Source: Pseudomonas azotoformans
GTDB lineage: Bacteria; Pseudomonadota; Gammaproteobacteria; Pseudomonadales; Pseudomonadaceae
Direction of reading: 5' to 3'
Length of the DNA: 64,000 bases
Assembly (NCBI RefSeq): GCF_900103345.1
Contig: NZ_LT629702.1
Coordinates: 2,728,001-2,792,000 of the forward strand
The first letter of the stretch is position 1; every line of letters starts with the position of its first letter. Below are positions 24,401 through 32,871 of this stretch, one piece after another. The notes below the pieces were generated by a model. That model had not been told where the DNA came from and did not search any database. It saw only the letters and a program-made list of their open reading frames with translations. A program made the translations under genes and the position numbers.

Positions 24401-26252
24401 GCAACTCTTCAAGGCTTGGATCCAGTCGCCTGAGGCTGTAGACGGGGTCTACCCACTGCAAGGGGCGCTCGTAGACATGCTGCCAGCCACCACGGAAGTT
24501 GTGCTCCAGCGGCGGGCGATAAGCCTGCGGACGCTGTGGATGGATGACCCGCCACTTCTGCAATCGGGTATCGAACGCAACCGAATAGTGGTTTCCCCCC
24601 ATGCGGATGTAGGAGCGGCCGTTGACTTGGTACACCCCTCGAGAACTGGCCACGGCCTGGCGTGCGACCGGCTCAGGCTGTCGATAGGCATTGAGCCTTG
24701 GTCGCCAGAGTTTCTGGCCCTGATCGGCAGTGTTGACGGCTTCGAACTTCTCGAAGAACTGCGCAGACGTTGTCAGGGTGCGCTTCAACGTCCCCACTAC
24801 CCGCCCGCCCGCCACGAACAACGCCATGGCCGCGATATTTTCAGCCACATTCAGCAGATGCTTGAGGGCCTCGGTATGCTCATCGTGCTGCCAGTCCTCG
24901 ACGGCCTCGAACACTTCACCCAACAGCTGTCCGACGGCTACCCCGAGCATCAACTGACCCAACACCGGCACCACCAACGACGCCACATTCAGCAGGTCCA
25001 GCCCCAGGTCCAGATAGCGCTGCATGCGCTCTTCACTGGCTTGCTGGTCGACCTGGGCCTTGGGTACCGCCAGCACCAGCGCGTCCAACTGAATCTTGCC
25101 GACAAATGCCTGGAAGAAGAACCCGGTCAGGCTGGTCGTGACGGGTAAGGCACGCAGCTGGCCAACCTTGCGCGTCCTGTCGAACGATTCGAAAAAATCC
25201 AGGCGGTTGGACTCATCCAGGTACCCTTCGAAAAACGTCCGGTAGCTCTTGATTTGCAGCTTCAAGGACAAGTACACCTTGAAGTCTTCCAGCGTCGGAT
25301 ACTCGTACCAGGGCCTGGAGGGCTCGTTCGGCATGTAGACAATAAAGGGGCCGGTATGCAGGCTGCCCGGTGCGCTGTCGGAAAATACCAATACACTCCA
25401 CACACAGGTGTCATCGATGTTCACACCTTGCCACGTACTCAGACCGTTGCCCGGCAGCTTGCTCTTGAGCTCACTGGCCGGACGGTCGAAACCGATCAGC
25501 TTGAGCAACCGCGCGTAGGTCCCGGCTTCGATATGCCCCTTGCACAAGGCAATATGCAAATCCATGCGCATGTCCATGAGTTTGCCCAGGCCAATACTGA
25601 CGGCAACCTGGTTGTAGGAGCTGACTTCCTCTTTGCTTTTCGGGTCGGGCAGGTCGAAGACCTCTTCGATGTGCTTTTGATAGAGCGCCCCCAGGTCCAG
25701 CTCCCGGCAATAACCGACAAATTCAGGCACCGTCATCCCCACCATCGGCTGCCTGGTGGCCGCGGAGCGCACTACAGCTGCGACGGACATGCCCCCGGGC
25801 TCAGCGCGCTCTGCAGAGAAATTCTGCATCGCCGCATGCAGCAGGCTTTGTTTGGTATAGGTAACGGTCTGGAGCAAGCCGCCGCCCAGGTCCGGGCTCA
25901 CTCCAGTGAGCTTGCGCCGGGGCAACTCCAGCAGGTCTTGCCTGACATCCGGCGACTCCACCCCTTTGGCCCGCAGAAAATTGGTCAAGCGCTCTGCGCA
26001 ATACTGATCCAGCGGTTCCAGGCGGCTCAACAGGTAACGGACATTCTCACGAATCACCTTGCTGTCGATATGCGTCTGTTCAAGGGCTGTGAGTGTCGAA
26101 GCGTCGGCCTCAACCAACCAGTGCGGCACGGTTGTGCGCAAAACCTGCGCCTTGTCCAGGTCGGCGGTCATGTCGAGCAATGCCCTGTCCAGTTCATCTT
26201 GAGTCGCCCCTGCGGCGACCTCACTCAAATCGCGTTTTTGCGTCATCGGCAT
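21408..26252 (-). CDS. giant DUF6543 toxin/effector with LRRs and NEL-type E3 ubiquitin ligase domain
   Basis: A 1614-residue protein. Residues about 1-400 resemble the dermonecrotic-toxin-like DUF6543 module (FIVYMPNEPSRPWYEYPTLE). A hydrophobic hairpin follows (about 417-450 and 471-490). About 1131-1301 holds six or seven leucine-rich repeats (for example LRTLELGENQMTRLPEALS). The C-terminal 280 residues look like a NEL domain of the IpaH/SspH E3 ligase family: the catalytic CxD motif is C1409-D1410-D1411 (PINCDDAAAVNF), with the usual helical continuation. NEL enzymes ubiquitinate eukaryotic proteins, so a eukaryotic target is inferred. There is no signal peptide and no secretion gene nearby. 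The start at 26252 has GAGGAAAC just upstream. It is a lone gene, flush tail-to-tail with mnmC. Confidence 0.82.
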   Translation of the reverse strand: MPMTQKRDLSEVAAGATQDELDRALLDMTADLDKAQVLRTTVPHWLVEADASTLTALEQTHIDSKVIRENVRYLLSRLEPLDQYCAERLTNFLRAKGVESPDVRQDLLELPRRKLTGVSPDLGGGLLQTVTYTKQSLLHAAMQNFSAERAEPGGMSVAAVVRSAATRQPMVGMTVPEFVGYCRELDLGALYQKHIEEVFDLPDPKSKEEVSSYNQVAVSIGLGKLMDMRMDLHIALCKGHIEAGTYARLLKLIGFDRPASELKSKLPGNGLSTWQGVNIDDTCVWSVLVFSDSAPGSLHTGPFIVYMPNEPSRPWYEYPTLEDFKVYLSLKLQIKSYRTFFEGYLDESNRLDFFESFDRTRKVGQLRALPVTTSLTGFFFQAFVGKIQLDALVLAVPKAQVDQQASEERMQRYLDLGLDLLNVASLVVPVLGQLMLGVAVGQLLGEVFEAVEDWQHDEHTEALKHLLNVAENIAAMALFVAGGRVVGTLKRTLTTSAQFFEKFEAVNTADQGQKLWRPRLNAYRQPEPVARQAVASSRGVYQVNGRSYIRMGGNHYSVAFDTRLQKWRVIHPQRPQAYRPPLEHNFRGGWQHVYERPLQWVDPVYSLRRLDPSLEELPAEPLSNLATLTGMTLPHLQALGSAYEPLPERFHDAVLRYKQNDRVHELMEYLERGERPDASTARAQLFALPLVPGWPQGRFFEVLDEEGELLERHPETAPFDYEDLSIHITRKELREGRVMETLLEHLSDEERSDLLGKGVAEDDMRSTLERRLLDTLRSRHQAVFDHLYTYYAGVALNELVPLCERFKQLPPRVAWELYSQATLWERRYLRTTGQVPLVLAQRAREAVDLLEQDRALMGLYWPELAGDGTRRVAVGMLQRMPGWPRDLALQVRRQTLGGEVLAEAGASTAATQRTLVSTPQGYQAFDQKGKALGPVATGADGLYTALFDSLLPRQRIALKLQAENEAADLRGRLRATTVHERDRVARYLWPERGLLDEEPLICTQAARAEAEHFPAALVRKVNKLYPLLSPSQVNDFLRDAGHDHLSRAKAVQAREQEFEALHMALKRWRAEKSVNIVQADPLWDYRLSRHQAAKSIEKCWRRMSTLPDEHARQVPGLLLDDMVIGPLPTLPAQVRFDHVEHLSLRRLNLTDDVAYFLSHFKGLRTLELGENQMTRLPEALSHMPGLERLYLSNNKLQLTEYTRAKLADLTRLKVLNLTDNPLLDPPDISRMFALRSLVLRNCRLKELPKDLWRLPYLEHIDLRANDISVLPEWLLRVPRNFAQGVNLRHNPLSVQSQLALKNYRQAFGPGMGFLEDDIARLNEQSARELWLADERLAGYAAKKLTWTGLKDDRRSDALFKLLAELGGTKDAEFVREDLQRRVWRVLEAAAMNSELRDEVFERAATPINCDDAAAVNFSSLEVLVEISDAKALIQGRALTPKPLLKLGRGLFRLEQLEAIARRHSGLHPAADPLEVSLAFRTGLVGEFYLPGQPRHMRYSRLGEVTQLALDEAKAEVTLAELSPELMTYLKKLPFWTDYLKRAQAARFEALNTPYDERLNDIFEQSLVLSDADYRSRMHTVLSEREQAESVLIERLTEDAIRTEGLGPVCEAPAG

Positions 26253-26461
26253 GTTTCCTCAGCCAGCTGAACATGACGCCAAACGATAAGCCTGGACCGG
26301 ACCGCATCCGGGTATCTGTATACCGCCCTGCAACCACCTTCATCCGCTTATAACCGATTGATCTAAAACTCCACGAATAGCCCCGTGTCAGTTTCTGGGT
26401 ACGCGCCCTGTCGGGCGTATTGAGTTTTATGCTCCCCAACGGAAAAACCGGTAAGGAATTT

Positions 26462-28234
26462 ATGTGCGGATTAGCTGGAGAATTACGTTTCGATGCCCAA
26501 CCTGCCGACCTGGCAGCGATTGAACGCATCACCCATCACCTGGCCCCGCGTGGCCCTGACGCGTGGGGTTTTCATGCCCAGGGGCCGATAGCCCTGGGCC
26601 ATCGGCGCCTGAAAATCATGGACCTGTCGGACGGTTCAGCCCAACCGATGGTCGATTCGCACCTGGGCCTGAGCCTGGCCTTCAATGGTGCGATCTATAA
26701 CTTTCCGGAATTGCGAGAAGAGCTGGAAGCCCTGGGCTACGCCTTCTTTTCCGGCGGCGACACAGAGGTGCTGCTCAAGGGGTATCACGCCTGGGGCGAG
26801 GCACTGCTGCCCAAGCTCAACGGCATGTTTGCCTTCGCGATCTGGGAACGCGATGCCCAGCGCCTGTTCATCGCCCGCGACCGCCTCGGCGTGAAGCCGT
26901 TGTACCTGTCGCGCACCGGTCAGCGCCTGCGCTTTGCCTCGGCTTTGCCGGCGCTGCTCAAGGGTGGCGATATCAACCCGATCCTCGATCCGGTTGCCTT
27001 GAACCACTACTTGAATTTCCACGCCGTGGTACCGGCGCCACGCACCCTGCTGGCGGGCATTGAAAAACTGCCACCGGCGAGCTGGATGCGCATCGATGCC
27101 AGCGGCAAGACTGAACAGAAGACTTGGTGGACCCTGCCCTACGGCCCGCATGAAGATGAAAAAAATCTGAGCCTGGAAGACTGGACCGACCGCGTGCTCG
27201 ACAGCACCCGCGAAGCCGTGGCCATCCGTCAACGTGCTGCGGTGGATGTGGGGGTGTTGCTCTCCGGTGGTGTCGATTCGAGCATGCTCGTCGGCCTGCT
27301 GCGTGAAGTCGGCGTACAGGATTTGTCGACCTTCTCCATCGGCTTTGAAGACGCCGGTGGCGAAGCCGGCAACGAGTTCCAGTACTCGGACCTGATCGCC
27401 AAGCACTACGGCACGCGCCACCACCAATTGCGCATCGCCGAAAGCGAGATCATCGAGCAACTGCCGGCGGCCTTCCGCGCCATGAGCGAGCCGATGGTCA
27501 GCCATGACTGTATTGCTTTCTACCTGCTGTCACGGGAAGTGGCAAAGCATTGCAAGGTGGTGCAAAGCGGCCAGGGCGCCGATGAGTTGTTCGCCGGTTA
27601 CCACTGGTACCCGCAGGTGGACGGTGCTGCCGACCCCTATGCGGCCTATCGCGATGCATTTTTTGACCGCAGCTATGAAGACTATGCCGCTACTGTCGCG
27701 CCCAAATGGCTGACCGCCAACGACGCTGCCGGTGATTTCGTGCGCGAGCATTTCGCCATGCCCGGCGCCGATGCGGCGGTGGACAAGGCCCTGCGTCTGG
27801 ACAGCACGGTGATGCTGGTGGACGACCCGGTCAAACGTGTCGACAACATGACCATGGCCTGGGGCCTGGAAGCGCGCACGCCGTTTCTCGACTACCGCTT
27901 GGTCGAGCTCTCGGCCCGCGTGCCGGGTAAGTTCAAGCTGCCCGACGGCGGCAAGCAAGTGCTCAAGGAAGCGGCGCGCCGGGTCATCCCGAGCGAAGTC
28001 ATCGACCGCAAGAAAGGCTACTTCCCCGTGCCGGGCCTCAAGCATTTGCAGGGCGATACCTTGAACTGGGTACGCGAACTGCTGCTCGACCCGAGCCAGG
28101 ATCGCGGCCTGTTCAACCCCGCCGCGCTGGACCGCTTGTTGACCGACCCGCAAGGCCAATTGACGCCGTTGCGTGGCTCAAAGCTGTGGCAACTGGCAGC
28201 GCTGAACCTGTGGCTCAGCGAACAAGGAATCTGA
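26462..28234 (+). CDS. asnO: N-acetylglutaminylglutamine amidotransferase (asparagine synthetase-like)
   Basis: A 590-residue class II glutamine amidotransferase of the asparagine synthetase family. The start at 26462 is fixed by the Cys directly after Met (MCGLAGELRF), the N-terminal nucleophile, with AAGGAA 4 nt upstream. The C-terminal synthetase domain carries the pyrophosphatase loop LLSGGVDSSML (near residue 267). Together with the next gene it forms the pair that makes N-acetylglutaminylglutamine amide (NAGGN), an osmoprotectant dipeptide of Pseudomonas and Sinorhizobium. AsnO supplies the terminal amide. Three genes in this order (asnO, ngg, M42 peptidase) define the operon, so ordinary asparagine synthetase is unlikely. 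Osmotic induction is known for the pathway; I could not find a clear AlgU promoter. Confidence 0.9.
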   Translation: MCGLAGELRFDAQPADLAAIERITHHLAPRGPDAWGFHAQGPIALGHRRLKIMDLSDGSAQPMVDSHLGLSLAFNGAIYNFPELREELEALGYAFFSGGDTEVLLKGYHAWGEALLPKLNGMFAFAIWERDAQRLFIARDRLGVKPLYLSRTGQRLRFASALPALLKGGDINPILDPVALNHYLNFHAVVPAPRTLLAGIEKLPPASWMRIDASGKTEQKTWWTLPYGPHEDEKNLSLEDWTDRVLDSTREAVAIRQRAAVDVGVLLSGGVDSSMLVGLLREVGVQDLSTFSIGFEDAGGEAGNEFQYSDLIAKHYGTRHHQLRIAESEIIEQLPAAFRAMSEPMVSHDCIAFYLLSREVAKHCKVVQSGQGADELFAGYHWYPQVDGAADPYAAYRDAFFDRSYEDYAATVAPKWLTANDAAGDFVREHFAMPGADAAVDKALRLDSTVMLVDDPVKRVDNMTMAWGLEARTPFLDYRLVELSARVPGKFKLPDGGKQVLKEAARRVIPSEVIDRKKGYFPVPGLKHLQGDTLNWVRELLLDPSQDRGLFNPAALDRLLTDPQGQLTPLRGSKLWQLAALNLWLSEQGI

Positions 28235-28237
28235 TTG

Positions 28238-29986
28238 ATGAAACCTCTCGCAGCGGCCTATAGCCAACGCTTGCTCAAGGGCCAGGCGCCGACCTACGAG
28301 CGCCTGCAGGCGCGCCTGGCGGAAGATGGCAGCCCACTGGGCGCCGAACCGATTGCCGTGCATTGCGGCTGGGGCCGGTTGCTGATCGGGCATACCTTTC
28401 CAGACCCCGCGACCCTGGCGCAGGAACTGTTGAATGAACAGCCAGGCGAACGCGACATCGCCCTGTATGTGGCGGCGCCGCAACAGATCCTGGGGATCGA
28501 CCCGCAGCAGTTGTTCCTCGACCCGTCCGACACCTTGCGCCTGTGGTTCACCGACTATCGTCCAGCCACCCGGGTGTTCCGCGGCTTCCGCATTCGACGG
28601 GTGCAGACCGAGGCCGATTGGCTGGCGGTGAATCAGCTGTACCAGGGGCGCGGCATGTTGCCGGTCGACGCCGAACGCCTCACGCCGCGCCATCAAGGCG
28701 GCCCGGTGTACTGGCTGGCAGAAGACGAAGACAGCGGCGCGGTGATCGGCAGCGTCATGGGCCTGAATCACCAGAAGGCATTTCATGACCCGGAAAACGG
28801 TTGCAGCCTGTGGTGCCTGGCAGTCGACCCGCAATGCACGCGCCCCGGCGTGGGCGAAGTGCTGGTGCGCCATCTGGTGGAGCACTTCATGAGCCGTGGC
28901 CTGAGCTACCTGGACCTGTCGGTGCTGCACGATAACCGCCAGGCCAAGAACCTTTACGCCAAGCTCGGTTTCCGCGCGCTGACCACCTTTGCCATCAAAC
29001 GCAAGAATGGGATCAACCAGCCGTTGTTCCTCGGCCCTGGCCCACAGGCTGGGTTTAATCCGTACGCACGGATAATTGTCGAAGAGGCCCACCGACGTGG
29101 CATCGATGTGCAGGTGGATGACGCCGATGCCGGTCTGTTCACATTGAGCCATGGCGGGCGCCGAGTGCGTTGCCGTGAGTCGTTGAGCGACCTGACCAGT
29201 GCCATCAGCATGACCTTGTGCCAGGACAAAAGCCTGACGCACAAGGTGCTGAAGGCCGCCGGATTGAAACTGCCGGCGCAGCAACTGGCGGGCAGCGCGG
29301 ATGACAACCTGGAGTTCCTCGATGAGCACCAGCGCATCGTCGTCAAGCCGCTGGATGGCGAGCAAGGCCAGGGCGTGGCGGTGGATTTGCAGAGTATCGA
29401 GGAGGTGCAGCAAGCCATTGAAGCGGCGCGGCAATTCGACAGCCGTGTGTTGCTGGAGAGTTTCCACCAAGGCTTGGACCTGCGCATCCTGGTGATCGGC
29501 TTCGAGGTGGTGGCCGCCGCGATCCGCCGCCCGGCGGAGGTGACCGGTGACGGCCATCACTCCATTGGCGCATTGATCGAAGCCCAGAGCCGCCGTCGCC
29601 AGGCCGCCACCGATGGTGAAAGCAAAATCCCCCTGGATGGCGAAACTGAACGCACCTTGAAAGCGGCCGGCTACGACTACAGCAGCATCCTGCCTCGTGG
29701 CCAGGTCCTGGCCGTGCGCCGCACCGCCAACCTGCACACCGGCGGCTGCCTGGAAGACGTCACCGCCATCCTGCACCCCACGCTGGTGGACGCCGCCGTG
29801 CGCGCCGCCCGCGCCCTGGACATTCCCATGGTGGGCCTGGACCTGATGGTGCCCGCCGCCGACCAACCCGAGTACGTGTTTATCGAAGCCAACGAACGGG
29901 CCGGCCTGGCCAATCATGAACCGCAACCAACCGCAGAAAAGTTTGTGGATTTACTGTTTCCTCATAGCCAGCCGGCCACTCAATAA
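28238..29986 (+). CDS. ngg: N-acetylglutaminylglutamine synthetase (GNAT-ATP-grasp fusion)
   Basis: A 582-residue fusion of a GNAT acetyltransferase domain (about residues 100-260; acetyl-CoA-binding segment WCLAVDPQCTRPGVGEVLV) and an ATP-grasp ligase (about 290-580; RIVVKPLDGEQGQGV and EYVFIEANERAGLANH). It acetylates and joins two glutamines to give N-acetylglutaminylglutamine, which AsnO amidates to NAGGN. The ATG at 28238 begins 3 nt after the asnO stop; AAGGAATC lies just upstream, so the two genes are translationally linked. The C-terminal ATP-grasp resembles cyanophycin synthetase and RimK relatives. The third gene of the operon lies 261 bp downstream, across a repeat array. Confidence 0.92.
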   Translation: MKPLAAAYSQRLLKGQAPTYERLQARLAEDGSPLGAEPIAVHCGWGRLLIGHTFPDPATLAQELLNEQPGERDIALYVAAPQQILGIDPQQLFLDPSDTLRLWFTDYRPATRVFRGFRIRRVQTEADWLAVNQLYQGRGMLPVDAERLTPRHQGGPVYWLAEDEDSGAVIGSVMGLNHQKAFHDPENGCSLWCLAVDPQCTRPGVGEVLVRHLVEHFMSRGLSYLDLSVLHDNRQAKNLYAKLGFRALTTFAIKRKNGINQPLFLGPGPQAGFNPYARIIVEEAHRRGIDVQVDDADAGLFTLSHGGRRVRCRESLSDLTSAISMTLCQDKSLTHKVLKAAGLKLPAQQLAGSADDNLEFLDEHQRIVVKPLDGEQGQGVAVDLQSIEEVQQAIEAARQFDSRVLLESFHQGLDLRILVIGFEVVAAAIRRPAEVTGDGHHSIGALIEAQSRRRQAATDGESKIPLDGETERTLKAAGYDYSSILPRGQVLAVRRTANLHTGGCLEDVTAILHPTLVDAAVRAARALDIPMVGLDLMVPAADQPEYVFIEANERAGLANHEPQPTAEKFVDLLFPHSQPATQ

Positions 29987-29989
29987 CCC

Positions 29990-30230
29990 TGTGGCTAGCG
30001 GGCTAGTGTGGCTAGAGGGCCTGTTGTGGCGAGCGGGCTTGCCCCGCGTTGGGCTGCGCAGCAGCCCCAATCCAGGCGCCGCGCTCCTTCAGTCAAAGCT
30101 CATTGGCAGGTTTTGGGGCTGCTTCGCAGCCCAACGCGGGGCAAGCCCGCTCACCACAGAAAACCCGCTCGCCACAACAAGCCCGCTCACCACAAAAAGC
30201 CAGCTAGCCACAACACGGCTGTTCGCCACA
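29990..30230. repeat. expanded REP array inside the NAGGN operon
   Basis: The same element type as at 17495-17755. Three left-hand units of about 18 bp start at 29990, 30007 and 30025 (type TGTGGCGAGCGGGCTTGC). Five right-hand units in inverse orientation start at 30141, 30159, 30177, 30195 and 30213 (type GCAAGCCCGCTCACCACA), each exactly 18 bp. The core between them has the same order of hairpins (GGGCTGCGCAGCAGCCC; GGGCTGCTTCGCAGCCC) as the other array. It fills the gap between ngg and the M42 peptidase gene, so it is transcribed if the operon is read through, and could form very stable RNA structures that alter mRNA stability of the two halves. Confidence 0.85.
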
Positions 30231-30247
30231 CCTCATCAGGAGTCTTT

Positions 30248-31432
30248 ATGAGCCGAACCATCCCCGAACCGGATCTGAACTACCTGCAAAAAGTGCTGCT
30301 GGAAATGCTCGCCATCCCCAGCCCCACCGGGTTTACCGACACCATCGTGCGCTACGTCGCCGAGCGCCTGGAAGAGCTGGGCATCCCCTTTGAGATGACC
30401 CGCCGCGGTACCATCCGCGCCACCCTCAAGGGCCAGAAAAACAGCCCCGACCGCGCGGTTTCAGCGCACTTGGACACCATTGGCGCCGCCGTGCGCGCCA
30501 TCAAGGACAACGGCCGCCTGAGCCTGGCGCCGGTAGGCTGCTGGTCGAGCCGCTTTGCCGAAGGCAGCCGCGTCAGCCTGTTTACCGATAACGGCGTGAT
30601 CCGTGGCAGCGTGCTGCCGTTGATGGCCTCCGGGCACGCGTTCAATACCGCCGTGGATGAAATGCCGGTGAGCTGGGACCACGTGGAATTGCGTCTGGAC
30701 GCCTACTGCGCGACCCGGGCCGACTGCGACTCCCTGGGGATTGGCATCGGTGACTATGTCGCCTTCGACCCACTACCGGAATTCACCGAGAGCGGGCACA
30801 TCAGCGCCCGACATCTGGACGACAAAGCCGGCGTCGCCGCGCTGCTGGCCGCACTCAAGGCCATCGTCGACAGTGGCGAGCCGTTGCTGATCGACTGCCA
30901 TCCACTGTTCACCATCACCGAGGAAACCGGCAGTGGCGCAGCGGCCGCGCTGCCCTGGGACGTCAGTGAGTTCGTCGGCATCGATATCGCCCCGGTCGCC
31001 CCCGGCCAGCACTCCAGCGAGCATGCGGTGAGCGTGGCGATGCAGGATTCCGGCGGGCCGTATGACTATCACCTGTCGCGGCATTTGCTGCGCCTGGCGT
31101 CCGACCACGAATTGCCGGTGCGCCGCGACCTGTTCCGCTACTACTTCAGTGACGCACACTCGGCTGTCACCGCCGGCCACGATATCCGCACCGCGTTGCT
31201 GGCGTTTGGGTGCGATGCGACCCACGGCTACGAGCGCACGCATATCGACAGCCTGGCGGCGCTGAGTCGTCTATTGGGCGCCTACATTCTCAGCCCGCCC
31301 GTGTTCGCCAGCGATGCACAGCCGGCACAGGGTTCCCTGGACAGGTTCAGTCACCAGATCGAGCACGAGACGCAGATGGAGAGCGACACGCGAGTGCCGT
31401 CGGTGGATAGCCTGGTGGGCAACAAGTCCTGA
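30248..31432 (+). CDS. NAGGN-associated M42-family metallopeptidase
   Basis: A 394-residue dinuclear metal peptidase of the M42 (glutamyl aminopeptidase-like) family. Expected ligand motifs are SAHLDTIGA (His and Asp), RHLDDKAGVAALL (bridging Asp), ITEETGSGAA (catalytic Glu and ligand) and a C-terminal GCDATHGYERTH. The third gene of NAGGN operons codes for this subfamily; it is thought to degrade or trim the osmolyte or a precursor, which is not proven. The start at 30248 has AGGAGTCTTT directly upstream. A strong repeat array separates it from ngg. The C-terminus has an extra charged tail (about 40 residues) past the last ligand. Confidence 0.88.
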   Translation: MSRTIPEPDLNYLQKVLLEMLAIPSPTGFTDTIVRYVAERLEELGIPFEMTRRGTIRATLKGQKNSPDRAVSAHLDTIGAAVRAIKDNGRLSLAPVGCWSSRFAEGSRVSLFTDNGVIRGSVLPLMASGHAFNTAVDEMPVSWDHVELRLDAYCATRADCDSLGIGIGDYVAFDPLPEFTESGHISARHLDDKAGVAALLAALKAIVDSGEPLLIDCHPLFTITEETGSGAAAALPWDVSEFVGIDIAPVAPGQHSSEHAVSVAMQDSGGPYDYHLSRHLLRLASDHELPVRRDLFRYYFSDAHSAVTAGHDIRTALLAFGCDATHGYERTHIDSLAALSRLLGAYILSPPVFASDAQPAQGSLDRFSHQIEHETQMESDTRVPSVDSLVGNKS

Positions 31433-31491
31433 GACTGGCAACTGCGGTCCCGGCGCAGTAGGATCGCCGGGATCCATCACCCGAGGCTTGT

Positions 31492-31719
31492 ATGCTGATT
31501 CCCTACGATGCACTTGAAGTCGACACGCTGACGCGCCTGATCGAAGACTTCGTGACCCGCGACGGCACCGACAATGGCGATGACACGCCCCTGGAAACCC
31601 GTGTACTGCGCGTGCGCCAGGCGCTGACCAAGGGCCAGGCACTGATCGTGTTCGACCCAGAAAGCGAGCAGTGCCAGCTGATGCTCAAGCACGACGTGCC
31701 CAAGCATCTGTTCGACTGA
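31492..31719 (+). CDS. YheU-family protein (UPF0270)
   Basis: A 75-residue acidic protein matching the YheU/UPF0270 family: MLIPYDALEVDTLTRLIEDF at the N-terminus is diagnostic. The function is unknown; the fold is a small helical domain. It is 59 bp after the peptidase gene and may be the last gene of that transcript. Its stop codon is 2 bp from the stop of the convergent csrA paralogue. Confidence 0.88.
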   Translation: MLIPYDALEVDTLTRLIEDFVTRDGTDNGDDTPLETRVLRVRQALTKGQALIVFDPESEQCQLMLKHDVPKHLFD

Positions 31720-31721
31720 CG

Positions 31722-31925
31722 TCAGAGATTGGGTACCGGCACCGGATGGGTGCTGGGGTCCTGGCGATCGCGGATTTTCTGATGCACCTCCGCGCGATGT
31801 ACATGCACCCCGGCCGGCGCTTCAACGCCGAGTTTCACCTGGGTACCGTTCAACTCGAGGATATGCACGGCGATGTCATCGCCGATGGAGATGACTTCGC
31901 CTATGGCGCGGCTTAAGACCAGCAT
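31722..31925 (-). CDS. csrA: CsrA/RsmA-family RNA-binding regulator, divergent paralogue
   Basis: A 67-residue CsrA-family protein. CsrA dimers bind GGA in the leader of mRNAs and control secondary metabolism, biofilm and stress genes. The RNA-contact residues L4, R6 and R44 (VHVHRAEV) are conserved, so it should bind RNA, but the sequence differs from RsmA and RsmE at many sites (R31 is Lys; [12 protein letters not shown] replaces the usual GVNAPKEVAVHR). It has a proline-rich tail ([12 protein letters not shown]). Pseudomonads of this group carry several csrA copies; this is one of the divergent ones, not rsmA or rsmE. The ATG has AAAGGACAACCGCC upstream. It stands alone. Confidence 0.85.
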   Translation of the reverse strand: MLVLSRAIGEVISIGDDIAVHILELNGTQVKLGVEAPAGVHVHRAEVHQKIRDRQDPSTHPVPVPNL

Positions 31926-32055
31926 GGCGGTTGTCCTTTATAACAGTGAAAGGACCTCGACCATGCGCGCAGGCTGTGCTGCGCATCAATGGCTTGCCGT
32001 GAAATCAGGCACTACTTACATGTGTAGGTAAAATACCTGACAGACCACTACCCGA

Positions 32056-32871
32056 TCAGCCCTTGGCAGCCTGTGCCTTGGCGCGCATTTTGTCGGCCAT
32101 GCTGGTCATTTCGTCATACAGCAATTGCGGGTTCTTCTGCTTCAACGCCCATGCCATGCGCCCCTGTTCGTGGGGCAGGATCATGAACTCGCCCTCCGCG
32201 ACCCGCTGATAGATGTAGTCGGCGATATCCGCCGCCGAAATCGGCGAGCTTTCCAGCAGCTTGCCCACCTGGGCCTTCATGGCGGGGGTCGGCCCACGGA
32301 ACGAATCCAGGAGATTGGTCTGGAAGAACGATGGGCACACCACATGCACACCGATTTCCTGCTGCTTGAGTTCCACCAGCAGACTCTCCGACAATGCCAC
32401 CACACCGGCCTTGGCCACGTTGTAGTTACTCATGGCCGGCCCCTGCATCAGTGCAGCCATGGAGGCGATGTTGATGATGCGGCCCTTGCTCTTTTCCAGC
32501 AGCGGCAGGAATGCCTTGCAGCCCTTGACCACGCCCATCAGGTTGATTGCGATCTGCCAGTCCCAGTCCTCCAGGGACAACTCGGCAAAGAAGCCGCCTG
32601 ACGCCACGCCCGCGTTGTTGACGATCACATCGATACCGCCCAGCTTGACCTCACAGGCCTGAGCGAATGCAGTGAGCTGGCTGTAGTCGCGCACGTCGCA
32701 GCGCTGGATAAAACCTTCGCCACCGGCGTTACGCACGAGCTTGAGGGTTTCTTGCAGGCCGGGCTCACTGACATCCGACAAGGCCAACTGCCACCCCTCA
32801 CGGGCCCAGCGCAGAGCGATTTCACGACCCAGGCCGGACCCGGCGCCAGTGATCATCATGCGATTTTGCAT
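32056..32871 (-). CDS. SDR-family oxidoreductase
   Basis: A 271-residue classical short-chain dehydrogenase/reductase. The NAD(P) loop is TGAGSGLGREIAL (residues about 8-20), NNAG follows in VIVNNAGVASGG, and the catalytic Ser/Tyr/Lys are in NIASMAALMQG and SNYNVAKAGVVAL. The charge after the second strand (LALSDVSE) suggests NAD rather than NADP. A Lys/Ala-rich tail follows the fold. The substrate is unknown. It is a single gene with its own promoter region and is divergent from the DUF3309 gene. Confidence 0.9.
   Translation of the reverse strand: MQNRMMITGAGSGLGREIALRWAREGWQLALSDVSEPGLQETLKLVRNAGGEGFIQRCDVRDYSQLTAFAQACEVKLGGIDVIVNNAGVASGGFFAELSLEDWDWQIAINLMGVVKGCKAFLPLLEKSKGRIINIASMAALMQGPAMSNYNVAKAGVVALSESLLVELKQQEIGVHVVCPSFFQTNLLDSFRGPTPAMKAQVGKLLESSPISAADIADYIYQRVAEGEFMILPHEQGRMAWALKQKNPQLLYDEMTSMADKMRAKAQAAKG

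Noticed and set aside
26253..26461. AlgU/RpoE-type promoter for the osmolyte operon
   Set aside because: I looked for GAACTT followed by TCTGA at 16-17 bp; the best match (around 26365-26395) has too many mismatches to call.
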